Source of the DNA: Photobacterium pectinilyticum
Lineage (GTDB): Bacteria > Pseudomonadota > Gammaproteobacteria > Enterobacterales > Vibrionaceae
Direction: 5' to 3'
Length of the DNA: 64,000 nucleotides
Assembly (NCBI RefSeq): GCF_024357955.1
Contig: NZ_JANEYT010000026.1
Span: 1 to 64,000, forward strand
The position numbers were made by a program, and so were the translations under genes. Below, piece by piece: positions 40,492-49,511 of this stretch (within the stretch, counting starts at the first letter, position 1; the number at the start of each line of letters is the position of its first letter). Below the pieces are notes generated by a model that saw nothing but the letters and a program-made list of their open reading frames with translations, was not told where the DNA came from and did not search any database.

Positions 40492-40518
40492 AAAAAAGGC
40501 GCCTGAGGCGCCTTTTTA
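40492..40518. terminator. Bidirectional terminator between the VOC gene and tyrS
   Basis: AAAAAAGGCGCC-TGA-GGCGCCTTTTT. A strong stem with A and T tracts on the two sides. Confidence 0.9.
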
Positions 40519-40541
40519 ATATGGGTTCGTGTAGACCTTGA

Positions 40542-41729
40542 TTACTTCAGGGTTACACGGGCAAACTTACGCTTACCAACCTGGTAAACCGCAGTACCAG
40601 CCGCTGGAACCAGCTTGGTATCTTCAACCTTGTCGCCATCGATTTTCGCTGCACCCTGACGGATCATACGCATCGCATCAGACGTGGAGTTAACCAAGCC
40701 CGCATCTTTCAACAGGTTACCAATTGCAATACCAGCTTCGAATTCGAACTCTGGCATTTCCTCTGGCATCGCACCTTTCTGGAAACGGTTGATGAACTCT
40801 TGCTCGGCAGCATCAGCATCAGCTTCGCTGTGGAAGCGGGCAATGATTTCTTTCGCCAGCAAGATCTTCACATCACGTGGGTTCTTGCCACTAGCAATAT
40901 CCGCTTGGAACTGGTCAATTTCTGCCAGCGGGCGGAAAGACAGACATTCGAAATAGTTCCACATCAGATCATCAGAAATCGACATGATTTTACCGAACAT
41001 CTCGCTAGGTACATCCGTCACACCAATGTAGTTATGTGCTGACTTGGACATCTTTTTAACGCCATCCAGACCCACCAATAGTGGCATGGTCAGAACAACT
41101 TGCGGCTTTTGGCCATTGGCTTTCTGCAGCTCACGACCCATCAGCAGGTTGAACTTCTGATCAGTACCACCCAGCTCAACATCGGTCTCCATCGCGACGG
41201 AGTCATAGCCCTGAAGCAATGGGTACATGAACTCGTGAATCGCAATAGGACGGCCTTCGTTGTAGCGCTTTTTGAAGTCATCACGCTCAAGCATACGGGC
41301 AACAGTTTGGTTTGCAGCCAGACGGATCATACCTTCCGCGCCTAGCTCAGACAGCCAGCTCGAGTTAAATTCAATCTTGGTCTTGGCCGGATCCAAAATT
41401 TTGAATACCTGCTCTTTGTAAGTTTCAGCGTTACGCAGAACGTCTTCGCGAGTTAGCGGTGGGCGGGTAGTATTTTTGCCTGTTGGATCACCTACCATAC
41501 CGGTGAAGTCACCGATCAGGAACGTGACATCATGGCCTAGCTCCTGGAACGTGCGCAGTTTATTCAGGATCACGGTGTGACCCAAGTGAATATCCGGTGC
41601 AGTTGGATCGGCACCCAGTTTGATTCGTAGAGGACGGTTCTCTTTCAGCTTGGCAATCAGCTCCTCTTCCGGAATCAACTCATCCACACCACGCTTAATC
41701 TCAGCTAAAGCTTGTTCAATGCTGGCCAT
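40542..41729 (-). CDS. tyrS: Tyrosyl-tRNA synthetase
   Basis: Charges tRNA-Tyr. 395 aa from the ATG at 41727-41729 ([12 protein letters not shown]), preceded by GGGAG; an open frame to 41774 has no support. Class I signatures: HLGHT near 50 and KMSKS near 233 ([14 protein letters not shown]). The C-terminal S4-like domain includes [13 protein letters not shown]. The HIGH-type sequence and length fit the TyrZ-like (short-insert) form found in vibrios. It faces away from the M23 peptidase gene across a 130-bp divergent region. Confidence 0.96.
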   Translation of the reverse strand: MASIEQALAEIKRGVDELIPEEELIAKLKENRPLRIKLGADPTAPDIHLGHTVILNKLRTFQELGHDVTFLIGDFTGMVGDPTGKNTTRPPLTREDVLRNAETYKEQVFKILDPAKTKIEFNSSWLSELGAEGMIRLAANQTVARMLERDDFKKRYNEGRPIAIHEFMYPLLQGYDSVAMETDVELGGTDQKFNLLMGRELQKANGQKPQVVLTMPLLVGLDGVKKMSKSAHNYIGVTDVPSEMFGKIMSISDDLMWNYFECLSFRPLAEIDQFQADIASGKNPRDVKILLAKEIIARFHSEADADAAEQEFINRFQKGAMPEEMPEFEFEAGIAIGNLLKDAGLVNSTSDAMRMIRQGAAKIDGDKVEDTKLVPAAGTAVYQVGKRKFARVTLK

Positions 41730-41856
41730 TCTTGTTCGCTCCCACAGAATTGGCAAAAAAGTAATAATCCTCAATCTTACTTGAATAGCGATGTTATTTG
41801 AAACCAGTTAGACTAAGGGTTGTCTTATTTTTTACGAAATAGCAAAAAAACACCAC

Positions 41857-43176
41857 ATGCAAGTACCGATACTCCGCCAGTTGCCAAAGATGCACCAAAC
41901 TCTTATCACCGTGATCAGCGCGCTGCTCGTGGTGTTACTATTATGGCCGAGTTCAGAAAGCAGCGGCCACCCCGAGCGAAAATTCGAAATAGGTAAACTC
42001 TACCCGCTCGAGATCTCCCTCGATACTAATCAGCTGCGACCTATGGCGAGCGACGAAAAGCCAGCTATCCCGGCACTGAGATGGAAAGAGCACGAAGTGC
42101 AGTCTGGCGAAAGCCTCGCGGTGGTATTTAATAAGGTTGGCCTGTCTCCAGCGACACTTTACCACTTGGTCAATGCCGACGAGGGCACAAAGAGCTTAAC
42201 GACCCTACGTCCGGGCGACAAACTGCGTTTCGGTTTTGACGAAGACAACCAGCTCGTTCAGCTGATCCAGCCGAAAAGTGCGACCGATAGCTTGGTGATC
42301 ACCCGCACCGCTGACACCTTCTACTCGAATAAAGAGAGCAAGGACGTCGACCTACAGATCAATTTTGCTCAGGCCGTGATCACTTCCAGCTTCTGGAATG
42401 CCGCCGACAAAGCCGGGCTAACCGCCAACCAAATAATGGAAATTGCCGGGATCTTCGGCTGGGATATCGACTTTGCCTTGGACATACGCTCCGGTGATAC
42501 TTTCTCGGTACTCTTTGAAGAGCGCTTAGTTGAAGGTGAACCAATTGGCCGGGGCAACATTCTGGCTGCGACCTTCACCAACCTAGGTCAAACATTCACA
42601 GCGATTCGCAGCGAAGACGGTCAGTACTATAACGAAAAAGGACAGGCAATGCGCAAGGCCTTCCTACGCTCGCCAATCAATTTCCGTTACGTCAGTTCGA
42701 ACTTCAACCCTAATCGTCTCCATCCGGTAACCGGGCAAGTTCGCGCCCACCGCGGTACTGACTACGTCGCCCCGGTCGGCACCCCGATTTGGGCGGCAGG
42801 CGATGGGGTGGTGATGCAATCGAGCTACAACAAATTCAATGGTAACTATGTATTCATCCGCCATAGCTCTACCTACATCACCAAGTACCTGCACCTGACC
42901 AAACGTAAAGTCAAAACCGGCCAGCGTGTCAAGCAGGGACAAACCATCGGTACCTTGGGCAGTACCGGCCGCGTGACTGGTGCCCACCTGCATTATGAAT
43001 TCTTGGTCAACGGTGTACACAAAAATCCGAGAACGGTAAAACTGCCTCAGGCCCGCTCACTGAGCGGCAAGGAAAAGTCCCAATTCCAGAAATTTGCCAA
43101 AGAACGTATGGCGCAGCTGAACCACTTCAGCCAGTTTATTGCCGACAACAGTCCGCTGCTAGGCAACCGCACCTAA
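41857..43176 (+). CDS. M23-family murein endopeptidase (MepM/Shy-like)
   Basis: Cuts peptide cross-links in the cell wall so that growth can insert new material. 439 aa: a TM anchor at about 15-32, an OapA/LysM-like domain (LRWKEHEVQSGESLAVVFNKVGLS at about 75), a second domain around 160-260 and the LytM catalytic domain at about 285-395. The zinc site is visible: HRGTDYVAPVGTPIWAAGDG (His, Asp) and GAHLHYEF (HLH). All are intact, so it should be active. The gene resembles the V. cholerae Shy endopeptidases. The start is not fixed by a good ribosome site; an ATG 11 codons in is possible. Confidence 0.9.
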   Translation: MQVPILRQLPKMHQTLITVISALLVVLLLWPSSESSGHPERKFEIGKLYPLEISLDTNQLRPMASDEKPAIPALRWKEHEVQSGESLAVVFNKVGLSPATLYHLVNADEGTKSLTTLRPGDKLRFGFDEDNQLVQLIQPKSATDSLVITRTADTFYSNKESKDVDLQINFAQAVITSSFWNAADKAGLTANQIMEIAGIFGWDIDFALDIRSGDTFSVLFEERLVEGEPIGRGNILAATFTNLGQTFTAIRSEDGQYYNEKGQAMRKAFLRSPINFRYVSSNFNPNRLHPVTGQVRAHRGTDYVAPVGTPIWAAGDGVVMQSSYNKFNGNYVFIRHSSTYITKYLHLTKRKVKTGQRVKQGQTIGTLGSTGRVTGAHLHYEFLVNGVHKNPRTVKLPQARSLSGKEKSQFQKFAKERMAQLNHFSQFIADNSPLLGNRT

Positions 43177-43208
43177 CCGGTTGTGGCTGAGATCCACATT
43201 ACCCAATA

Positions 43209-43238
43209 AAAAAAACCGCTCCAATAGGAGCGGCTTTC
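43209..43238. terminator. Bidirectional terminator between the M23 gene and erpA
   Basis: CCGCTCC-AATA-GGAGCGG at 43216-43233, with AAAAAAAA on the left, so it is very strong for the minus-strand erpA transcript and moderate for the other. Confidence 0.85.
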
Positions 43239-43290
43239 TAATCGCCATTTTTCAGCTATTACTCAAGCAGCATTACTGCTTCAAGCGCAA

Positions 43291-43632
43291 TTAAACGCTG
43301 AACGATGCACCGCAACCACAAGTGGTTGTCGCGTTCGGGTTGTTCACGAAGAAACGGGAACCTTCCAGCCCTTCCGTGTAATCAACCGTGCCACCGATCA
43401 GGTACTGCAGGCTCATCGGGTCAACAACCAGTGTGACTCCGCTATTTTCAATCGTGGTATCGCCTTCATTGACTTTTTCGTCAAATGTGAAGCCGTATTG
43501 GAAACCACTGCAACCACCGCCGGTGATGTAAACACGCAGCTTCAGCTCCGGGTTTTCTTCCTCGGCAATAAGCGCTTTCACTTTATTTGCTGCAACATCG
43601 GAAAAACTCAGCGGCAGATTAGCATCGCTCAT
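43291..43632 (-). CDS. erpA: Iron-sulfur cluster insertion protein ErpA
   Basis: A-type carrier that delivers Fe-S clusters to apo-enzymes including isoprenoid synthesis proteins. 113 aa. The three cluster cysteines are Cys41 ([11 protein letters not shown]), Cys105 and Cys107 ([11 protein letters not shown]). GAGAGG precedes the ATG. The clcA stop lies only 59 bp upstream, but a promoter (43667-43695) overlaps that end, so it can be expressed alone. Confidence 0.96.
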   Translation of the reverse strand: MSDANLPLSFSDVAANKVKALIAEEENPELKLRVYITGGGCSGFQYGFTFDEKVNEGDTTIENSGVTLVVDPMSLQYLIGGTVDYTEGLEGSRFFVNNPNATTTCGCGASFSV

Positions 43633-43666
43633 TTAAAACCTCTCAATACTTTCGGTTATGCCCGCC

Positions 43667-43695
43667 ATTATCTAATACCTGACTATCTCGTTCAA
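43667..43695 (-). promoter_or_regulatory. Candidate erpA promoter
   Basis: On the minus strand TTGAAC (43690-43695), a 17-nt spacer and GATAAT (43667-43672). It overlaps the last codon of clcA, and the TSS would be about 28-30 nt before erpA. Confidence 0.65.
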
Positions 43696-45095
43696 GTATT
43701 GACCACCGTAGACTGCTCTCGTTGAGCCTTTTTTTCCTTTTCTATAGTCCGATGCAGAAGTTGGGAGTAAATGGGTTGACCACCCAATACCTGTGCCAGC
43801 ATCGTTGCCCCAAGGGTCGTAATAATTAATGGCAAGATCAAATCGTAGTTATTGGTCATTTCGATCACCAACAAAATCCCGGTGATAGGGGCCCGGACGG
43901 TAGCGGCAAACAACGCGCCCATGCCGGCAATCGCAAACATACCCGGCTGAAGACCGAGATCCGGAAATAAATGCTGGGCGATAGCGCCAAAGAAAGTACC
44001 AAACAAGGTGCCCAAAGCTAGCATCGGAGCGAAGATCCCACCGGGCGCCCCAGAGCCAAAACACAGCAACGTGGTTGCCACTCGAGCCAGAAATAGAATC
44101 AACAGTACACTGATCCCGTACTCACCATTTGTCGCACTGGGGATCAAGCTGATCCCTCCTCCGGTCAACTCCGGGACATAAAGCAACAGTAAACCGAATG
44201 TTCCGCCGAGCAAGGTACCGGTTAGTAAATAGCGGCGACGATCATTACAATGGATACGGGCAAACATATCTTGGCTCAGGGTGATTAGCTTATTGAAAGT
44301 CACACCGAAAATGCCGAAGGCCATCCCGAGCAACAAAAACAACCACAGCGAACGCAGCAACGGTGCATCGTATTGCGGCATGGTGATCACAGCTTGCTGG
44401 CCAGAAATACTGCGGAACACAATATTGGCCACAATGGCCGAGATCATCACACACTTAATCGAAATCAGACTGTAGCGAAATTGCGGCCGCATTTCCTCAA
44501 CCACGAACATAATGGCAGCCAACGGTGCATTGAACGCCGCGGCCAGGCCGCCTGCGGCGCCCGAGGCCAATAGTGCATGGCGGCCTTCTTTATCTTTAAG
44601 TCGGAATAAGTCTGACACCATCCGACCTATGTTCCCCCCCATCTGTACCGATGGCCCTTCCCGGCCCAGCACCATACCCGAACCCAGCGCCCCCAGACCA
44701 CCAATGAACTTAACCGGTAATACCCGCCACCAGCGTACCGGCCGAATGTCATCCATCGCCCCTTCGATCTCCGGGATCCCCGATCCTGCCGCCTCCGGCG
44801 CAAACCGGTGGACAAGGAAATAGCCCACCAAAGCCAGTAGGGCGCTGATCAGAAACGCTGACAACCACAGCGGCAGCATACCGCTGATCTCATGGCGCAG
44901 CCATTCTGTGCGCTGCTCCGACACCCAGTGCACCGCAATTTCAAACAAGGTCGATAATAAGCCCGCCCCCAGCCCCACCAGCGCAGAAAGGAAAAGGACG
45001 GATACAGGGGTTTTGTCACGCGATAAAAAGCGCCGTACCAGCCCGCTAGGTTGCAGTCTTTCAGGCGCAGGAGTACCTTGGTTTTTCTCTGTCAT
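43692..45095 (-). CDS. clcA: H+/Cl- exchange transporter ClcA
   Basis: CLC-family 2 Cl-/1 H+ antiporter used in extreme acid response. 467 aa from the ATG at 45093-45095 ([14 protein letters not shown]); the frame is open to 45179. Signatures: [13 protein letters not shown] near 98, [12 protein letters not shown] (external gating Glu) near 140 and [17 protein letters not shown] (internal proton Glu) near 190. The family tyrosine region IYSQLLHR is at the end. No strong ribosome site is seen at either start. It is likely monocistronic. Confidence 0.93.
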   Translation of the reverse strand: MTEKNQGTPAPERLQPSGLVRRFLSRDKTPVSVLFLSALVGLGAGLLSTLFEIAVHWVSEQRTEWLRHEISGMLPLWLSAFLISALLALVGYFLVHRFAPEAAGSGIPEIEGAMDDIRPVRWWRVLPVKFIGGLGALGSGMVLGREGPSVQMGGNIGRMVSDLFRLKDKEGRHALLASGAAGGLAAAFNAPLAAIMFVVEEMRPQFRYSLISIKCVMISAIVANIVFRSISGQQAVITMPQYDAPLLRSLWLFLLLGMAFGIFGVTFNKLITLSQDMFARIHCNDRRRYLLTGTLLGGTFGLLLLYVPELTGGGISLIPSATNGEYGISVLLILFLARVATTLLCFGSGAPGGIFAPMLALGTLFGTFFGAIAQHLFPDLGLQPGMFAIAGMGALFAATVRAPITGILLVIEMTNNYDLILPLIITTLGATMLAQVLGGQPIYSQLLHRTIEKEKKAQREQSTVVNT

Positions 45096-45302
45096 CAAAA
45101 ATGCCGTAATCGTGAAATCATCCCGGAGCCGGGGGAGCGTTAGAAAGGGGCGCTCTAAAATATGGGGAAGGCGCCTCAAACTAGCATAGCTGACCGATTG
45201 TTTTTTTTACATATTCAATGTTGGAAACTAGCTTTGCAGTGATGCACAGCACTTTTATCCCCCCACCAGCCTTGCGCCAGATCAGAGTTCCTGCGCCACC
45301 AA

Positions 45303-45331
45303 TTGAAAGCCCTACAGAGCCTAGGTACAAT
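45303..45331 (+). promoter_or_regulatory. Candidate hemL promoter
   Basis: TTGAAA, 17-nt spacer, TACAAT, 44 nt before the start codon. It is the best sigma-70 match I saw in the window. Confidence 0.72.
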
Positions 45332-45375
45332 GCCGACAGTTCAAATAGGACAACCTTCAATAACAGGACATCATA

Positions 45376-46674
45376 ATGAGCAAGTCAGCTGATTTATTTG
45401 CCAAAGCACAACAGACCATCCCGGGTGGCGTTAACTCACCGGTTCGTGCCTTTGCAGGGGTAGGCGGCAGCCCGCTATTTATCGAGCGCGCAGACGGCGC
45501 CTATATCTTCGATGCCGATGGCAAAGCCTATATTGACTATGTTGGCTCATGGGGTCCGATGATTCTTGGTCATAACCATGTCGCGATCCGCGATGCGGTG
45601 ATCAAGGCAGCACAGCAAGGCCTGAGCTTTGGTGCGCCAACCGAGATGGAAATCACCATGGCAGAGATGGTGTCCCAACTAGTTCCATCTATGGAAATGG
45701 TTCGTATGGTGAGCTCGGGTACCGAAGCAACCATGAGCGCCATCCGTCTGGCCCGTGGCTTCACCAACCGCGATAAGATCATCAAGTTCGAAGGTTGCTA
45801 CCACGGCCACGCAGACTGCCTATTGGTAAAAGCAGGCTCTGGTGCGCTGACACTGGGCCAGCCAAGCTCTCCAGGTGTACCGGCTGATTTTGCCAAGCAC
45901 ACCCTGACTTGTACCTTCAACAACCTAGACTCAGTACGCGAAGCTTTTGTCGAGAATCCAGAACAAATCGCTTGTATCATTGTTGAACCAGTCGCTGGCA
46001 ACATGAACTGTATCCCACCGGTACCGGGTTTCCTTGAAGGCCTACGTGAGATCTGTGACGAGTTTGGCGCGCTATTGATCCTTGATGAAGTGATGACGGG
46101 CTTCCGTGTTTCACACGGCGGTGCCCAGGGTTACTACAACATCAAACCGGACCTAACCACGCTGGGTAAAGTCATCGGCGGCGGTATGCCAGTCGGTGCT
46201 TTCGGCGGACGTCGTGAAGTGATGAAATATGTCGCCCCGACAGGCCCGGTTTACCAAGCGGGTACACTGTCTGGTAACCCTGTTGCTATGGCTGCAGGTC
46301 ACGCCTGCCTAACCGTTCTAACTCAAGAAGGCCATGAACAACAGCTTGCCAACACCACCCAGCGCCTAGCGGAAGGCTTCCAGGCACTTGCTGACAAATA
46401 CGGTATCCCGCTGAACACCAATCAAGTGGGTGCGATGTTCGGTTTCTTCTTTACCGATCAGGACGCAGTGAACTGCTATGACGATGTAGCCAAATGTGAT
46501 GTCGAGCGTTTCAAACGTTTCTTTAACCTGATGCTGGAAAAAGGTGTTTACCTAGCCCCATCAGCATTCGAAGCCTGCTTCACTTCCCTAGCCCACGGTG
46601 ACAAGGAAATTGAAGCTACGCTAAGTGCAGCTGAGTATGCCTTCAAGACCTTGGCAGAAGAAGCTGCTGCGTAA
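45376..46674 (+). CDS. hemL: Glutamate-1-semialdehyde 2,1-aminomutase
   Basis: Makes 5-aminolevulinate, the first committed intermediate of heme and siroheme in the C5 pathway. 432 aa, class III PLP aminotransferase. Motifs: [10 protein letters not shown] at the start, [18 protein letters not shown] near 121 and [18 protein letters not shown] with the PLP lysine near 265. ACAGGACAT precedes the ATG. A sigma-70 promoter lies directly upstream and a terminator-like hairpin follows. Confidence 0.97.
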   Translation: MSKSADLFAKAQQTIPGGVNSPVRAFAGVGGSPLFIERADGAYIFDADGKAYIDYVGSWGPMILGHNHVAIRDAVIKAAQQGLSFGAPTEMEITMAEMVSQLVPSMEMVRMVSSGTEATMSAIRLARGFTNRDKIIKFEGCYHGHADCLLVKAGSGALTLGQPSSPGVPADFAKHTLTCTFNNLDSVREAFVENPEQIACIIVEPVAGNMNCIPPVPGFLEGLREICDEFGALLILDEVMTGFRVSHGGAQGYYNIKPDLTTLGKVIGGGMPVGAFGGRREVMKYVAPTGPVYQAGTLSGNPVAMAAGHACLTVLTQEGHEQQLANTTQRLAEGFQALADKYGIPLNTNQVGAMFGFFFTDQDAVNCYDDVAKCDVERFKRFFNLMLEKGVYLAPSAFEACFTSLAHGDKEIEATLSAAEYAFKTLAEEAAA

Positions 46675-46712
46675 TTCACAGTAAGCATAAATACTGCCAG
46701 CGACCATAGACA

Positions 46713-46737
46713 CAAGCCGCTTTCTGAGCGGCTTGTT
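46713..46737 (+). terminator. Probable terminator of hemL
   Basis: AAGCCGCT-TTCTG-AGCGGCTT followed by GTTGCTT; only a partial T tract. Confidence 0.6.
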
Positions 46738-46753
46738 GCTTCCTCGACAATGG

Positions 46754-46861
46754 CTACTGCCAAAAGAATAATGTTAGCAGTATCAGTGCCAGCAACACCC
46801 AAGCAGCGAATGGAGCCCGCCGTTTTTTCTTGGTCTCACAGCCACAATCACAACACCCCAT
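46754..46861 (-). CDS. Cys-rich small membrane protein (35 aa)
   Basis: Starts MGCCDCGCETKKKRR, followed by a 15-residue hydrophobic stretch (AAWVLLALILLTLFF) and WQ. The layout is a cluster of four cysteines, a positive stop and one TM helix, so it should sit in the inner membrane with the cysteines inside. On the minus strand GGGGAAG lies 7 nt before the ATG. It converges on hemL. The Cys cluster suggests metal or cluster binding, or acylation, which is inference. I know no named family. Confidence 0.6.
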   Translation of the reverse strand: MGCCDCGCETKKKRRAPFAAWVLLALILLTLFFWQ

Positions 46862-46996
46862 AAACACGCTTCCCCGCTTGTAAAATCAGACAGATATTAT
46901 CACCAATGTGATTGCTATACAGGCAATGTGGTGCAATCATAATACCCAAACTGCAACAACAACAGCCCCACTAAAACAATCAAAAAGGGATATACA

Positions 46997-48082
46997 GTGC
47001 CCAAACCATTCAAAATTGAATCGCGCCACTGGATGCTTGTCGCCGCGTTGGCTATGGCCGCCTACGCCAGTTATACATTGATAGAACCCTATATCGGCCC
47101 TATCGTGATGGCTTTTATTATTTCACTGCTTTATTACCCACTGCATGAAAAGCTGGACAGGGTGATGCCTCGATCCCCCAACCTGTCATCGGTACTGTCT
47201 TGTACCTTGCTGACTTTTATCATCGTGATCCCAATGCTGGTGGTATTCAGCTCAATCATCCATCAGGGCACCACCTTTTCCAAGGAAAGCTATACGTGGC
47301 TGACCTCCGGTGGCGTTCAGGAAGTCTTGGCCCATCCCTATGTGGTCAAGTTACTTACCCTTGTTGAAAAATACTCACCGTTCGAGCCGGTCGATACCCA
47401 GGTAATGGTCCAGAAAATAGCAGCAGCCTCATCAAAGTTTGGCGCCCAATTGCTCAATGTCAGCGCCCGCTTACTAGGTGATGCCACCAATTTCCTGATC
47501 AACTTTATGCTGATGCTGTTTGTCTTGTTCTTCCTGCTCCGCGACCATGACAAGATAGTTCAGACTATCCGCCATGTACTGCCACTGTCACGCAGCCAGG
47601 AAGATGCAGTACTCAATGAAGTCGAGCAAGTGGCCAAGTCCGCGGTATTAGGCTCTTTCCTAACCGCCCTTGCCCAAGGCTTTGCCGGTGGTTTCGCCAT
47701 GTGGATGGCGGGCTTCCAGGGGTTATTCTGGGGTTCGATGATGGCTTTCGCCTCGTTGATCCCTGTGGTCGGCACCGCGCTGATCTGGCTACCGGCCAGT
47801 ATTTACCTACTGCTAATAGGTCAGTGGGAGTGGGCTGTATTCCTGATTGGCTGGGGCGCCATCGTGGTTGGCTCAATCGACAATTTCCTGCGCCCACTAC
47901 TGATGCAGGGCAGCTCAGGCATGAGTACACTGTTGATCTTTTTCTCGATCATTGGAGGTTTGCATATGTTTGGTTTAATCGGTCTGATCTACGGTCCGAT
48001 CATCTTTGCCGTCACCTTGGTACTGTTCAAGCTCTATGAGGCCGAATTCCAAGACTTCCTGCACAACCAAGACCAGCACTAA
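46997..48082 (+). CDS. AI-2E family (PerM/YdiK-like) membrane protein
   Basis: 361 aa, about eight hydrophobic segments, DUF20/AI-2E transporter family. The C-terminal region GGLHMFGLIGLIYGPIIFAV is the conserved GLxGLxxGP family motif, and a PVVGTALIWLPASIYLL segment precedes it. Members include exporters of autoinducer-2 and Na+/H+ antiporters; the substrate here is unknown. GTG start with AAAAGGG upstream. It is 100 bp before rsmC on the same strand. Confidence 0.88.
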   Translation: MPKPFKIESRHWMLVAALAMAAYASYTLIEPYIGPIVMAFIISLLYYPLHEKLDRVMPRSPNLSSVLSCTLLTFIIVIPMLVVFSSIIHQGTTFSKESYTWLTSGGVQEVLAHPYVVKLLTLVEKYSPFEPVDTQVMVQKIAAASSKFGAQLLNVSARLLGDATNFLINFMLMLFVLFFLLRDHDKIVQTIRHVLPLSRSQEDAVLNEVEQVAKSAVLGSFLTALAQGFAGGFAMWMAGFQGLFWGSMMAFASLIPVVGTALIWLPASIYLLLIGQWEWAVFLIGWGAIVVGSIDNFLRPLLMQGSSGMSTLLIFFSIIGGLHMFGLIGLIYGPIIFAVTLVLFKLYEAEFQDFLHNQDQH

Positions 48083-48183
48083 CCTATTTGGCTGGGGCGA
48101 TAGCCCCAGCTCGCTTTTCTTATGAGTGAATTTGTGGAACAATTCGCGCCCCAACACTGCTTTCATCCATTCTTGAGGTCGTT

Positions 48184-49203
48184 ATGTCATACAGTGCTGC
48201 CAGTCAGGTTGCTGCCCGCCAATTGGAATTTTTTGAAAACCGCAAGGTTTTGGTGGCCGGCGAGCTAGCCGACACTTTTCCCGTCGAGCTATCGCAAACC
48301 GCCTCGTCGGTAACGATCTTCACCACCAATTTCGGCTACGCCCGCCGCATGTCAGCTCACACTGCCATTCGAACCGTTTTCGGTGCAGAGTTCAGCGACG
48401 ATGCCGACATCGACATGATCCTATTGTATTGGCCGAAAGCCAAAGCCGAAGCCGAATACCTGCTGGCCATGTTGTTGGCAAAGTTTGGGCCGGAAACTGA
48501 AATCTGTGTGGTGGGCGAAAATCGCAGTGGTGTTCGTAGTATCGAAAAGATGTTCGCTTCATATGGTGCGGTAACCAAGTATGACTCGGCTCGCCGCTGC
48601 AGCTTTTACTGGGGACGGTGTGAACAAGCGCCATCAACATTCGAAATTAAAGATTGGTTCCGCAGCTATCCGCTGTCAATTGCAGGCACCGAACTAACCA
48701 TCCGCTCGCTGCCGGGCGTATTCAGCCACGGTGAATTTGACCAGGGCTCAAAGCTATTGCTGGAAACCCTGCCGTCACTGCGTGGCCGCGTTCTGGACTT
48801 CGGTTGTGGTGCCGGGGTCATTGGTGCCGTGATGAAAACAAAGAACCCGTCTATCGAGCTGGAACTGTGTGATATCAGCGCCCTGGCCATTGCGTCAGCC
48901 GAGGAGACCTTCCGGGTCAACCAGCTCGAAGCGACCTTTACTGCAACTGACGTTTTTGCAGCGCTGAAAGGCCCTTACGACTATTTGATCAGCAACCCGC
49001 CGTTCCATGCCGGGCTGAAGACCTTCTATGCGGCCACCGAAGACTTTATCGCCAAGGCACCACAGTACCTTCGCCAAGATGGTCAATTGATCATTGTTGC
49101 CAACAGCTTCCTCCGTTACCCGCCGCTTATCGAAGAAAGTTTGGGTAACTGCGAAACAACAGCTAAAAACAACAAGTTCAGCATTTACGCCGCAAAAAAA
49201 TAA
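48184..49203 (+). CDS. rsmC: 16S rRNA (guanine(1207)-N2)-methyltransferase
   Basis: Methylates G1207 of 16S rRNA in the 30S subunit. 339 aa: N-terminal non-catalytic methyltransferase-like domain (1-170) and SAM domain (175-339) with DFGCGAGVIGAVM near 204 and NPPFHAG near 272, the N6/N2 methylase NPPF signature. The start follows TTGAGGTCGTT. It is 100 bp after the AI-2E gene, and a GC hairpin without a T tract follows (49212-49231). Confidence 0.95.
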   Translation: MSYSAASQVAARQLEFFENRKVLVAGELADTFPVELSQTASSVTIFTTNFGYARRMSAHTAIRTVFGAEFSDDADIDMILLYWPKAKAEAEYLLAMLLAKFGPETEICVVGENRSGVRSIEKMFASYGAVTKYDSARRCSFYWGRCEQAPSTFEIKDWFRSYPLSIAGTELTIRSLPGVFSHGEFDQGSKLLLETLPSLRGRVLDFGCGAGVIGAVMKTKNPSIELELCDISALAIASAEETFRVNQLEATFTATDVFAALKGPYDYLISNPPFHAGLKTFYAATEDFIAKAPQYLRQDGQLIIVANSFLRYPPLIEESLGNCETTAKNNKFSIYAAKK

Positions 49204-49286
49204 CCGACTAAGGCCGGGGCTTCCCCCGGCCATTGACCACATTAACTTACACACCTGTATATTTAGGACAATAACCACCCCATTTC

Positions 49287-49303
49287 TGACGTCATAAACG
49301 TCA
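49287..49303. promoter_or_regulatory. Inverted repeat upstream of chiS
   Basis: TGACGT-CATAA-ACGTCA, perfect arms, 209 nt before chiS. A possible operator; the binding protein is unknown. The rest of the rsmC-chiS gap (49204-49511) has no ORF; TATAAC at about 49363 is a weak -10 candidate. Confidence 0.4.
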
Positions 49304-49511
49304 AATCTGTGTGTCGGAACACGCTTCCACATCCACTTTCTTGCCTCTAAAAAAAAACACAGTATAACTGGCAGTTATGGTGTTCAATCCGCACTAGCGA
49401 CCCGTTAATTTTGTCAATTACCGGTAAAGCACCAACATCCAGTTCAACATCTATATATCAAGGGCATACCTTGATTGCAGCTTTGTATCACAAGTAATTT
49501 CAGGCACCGGA

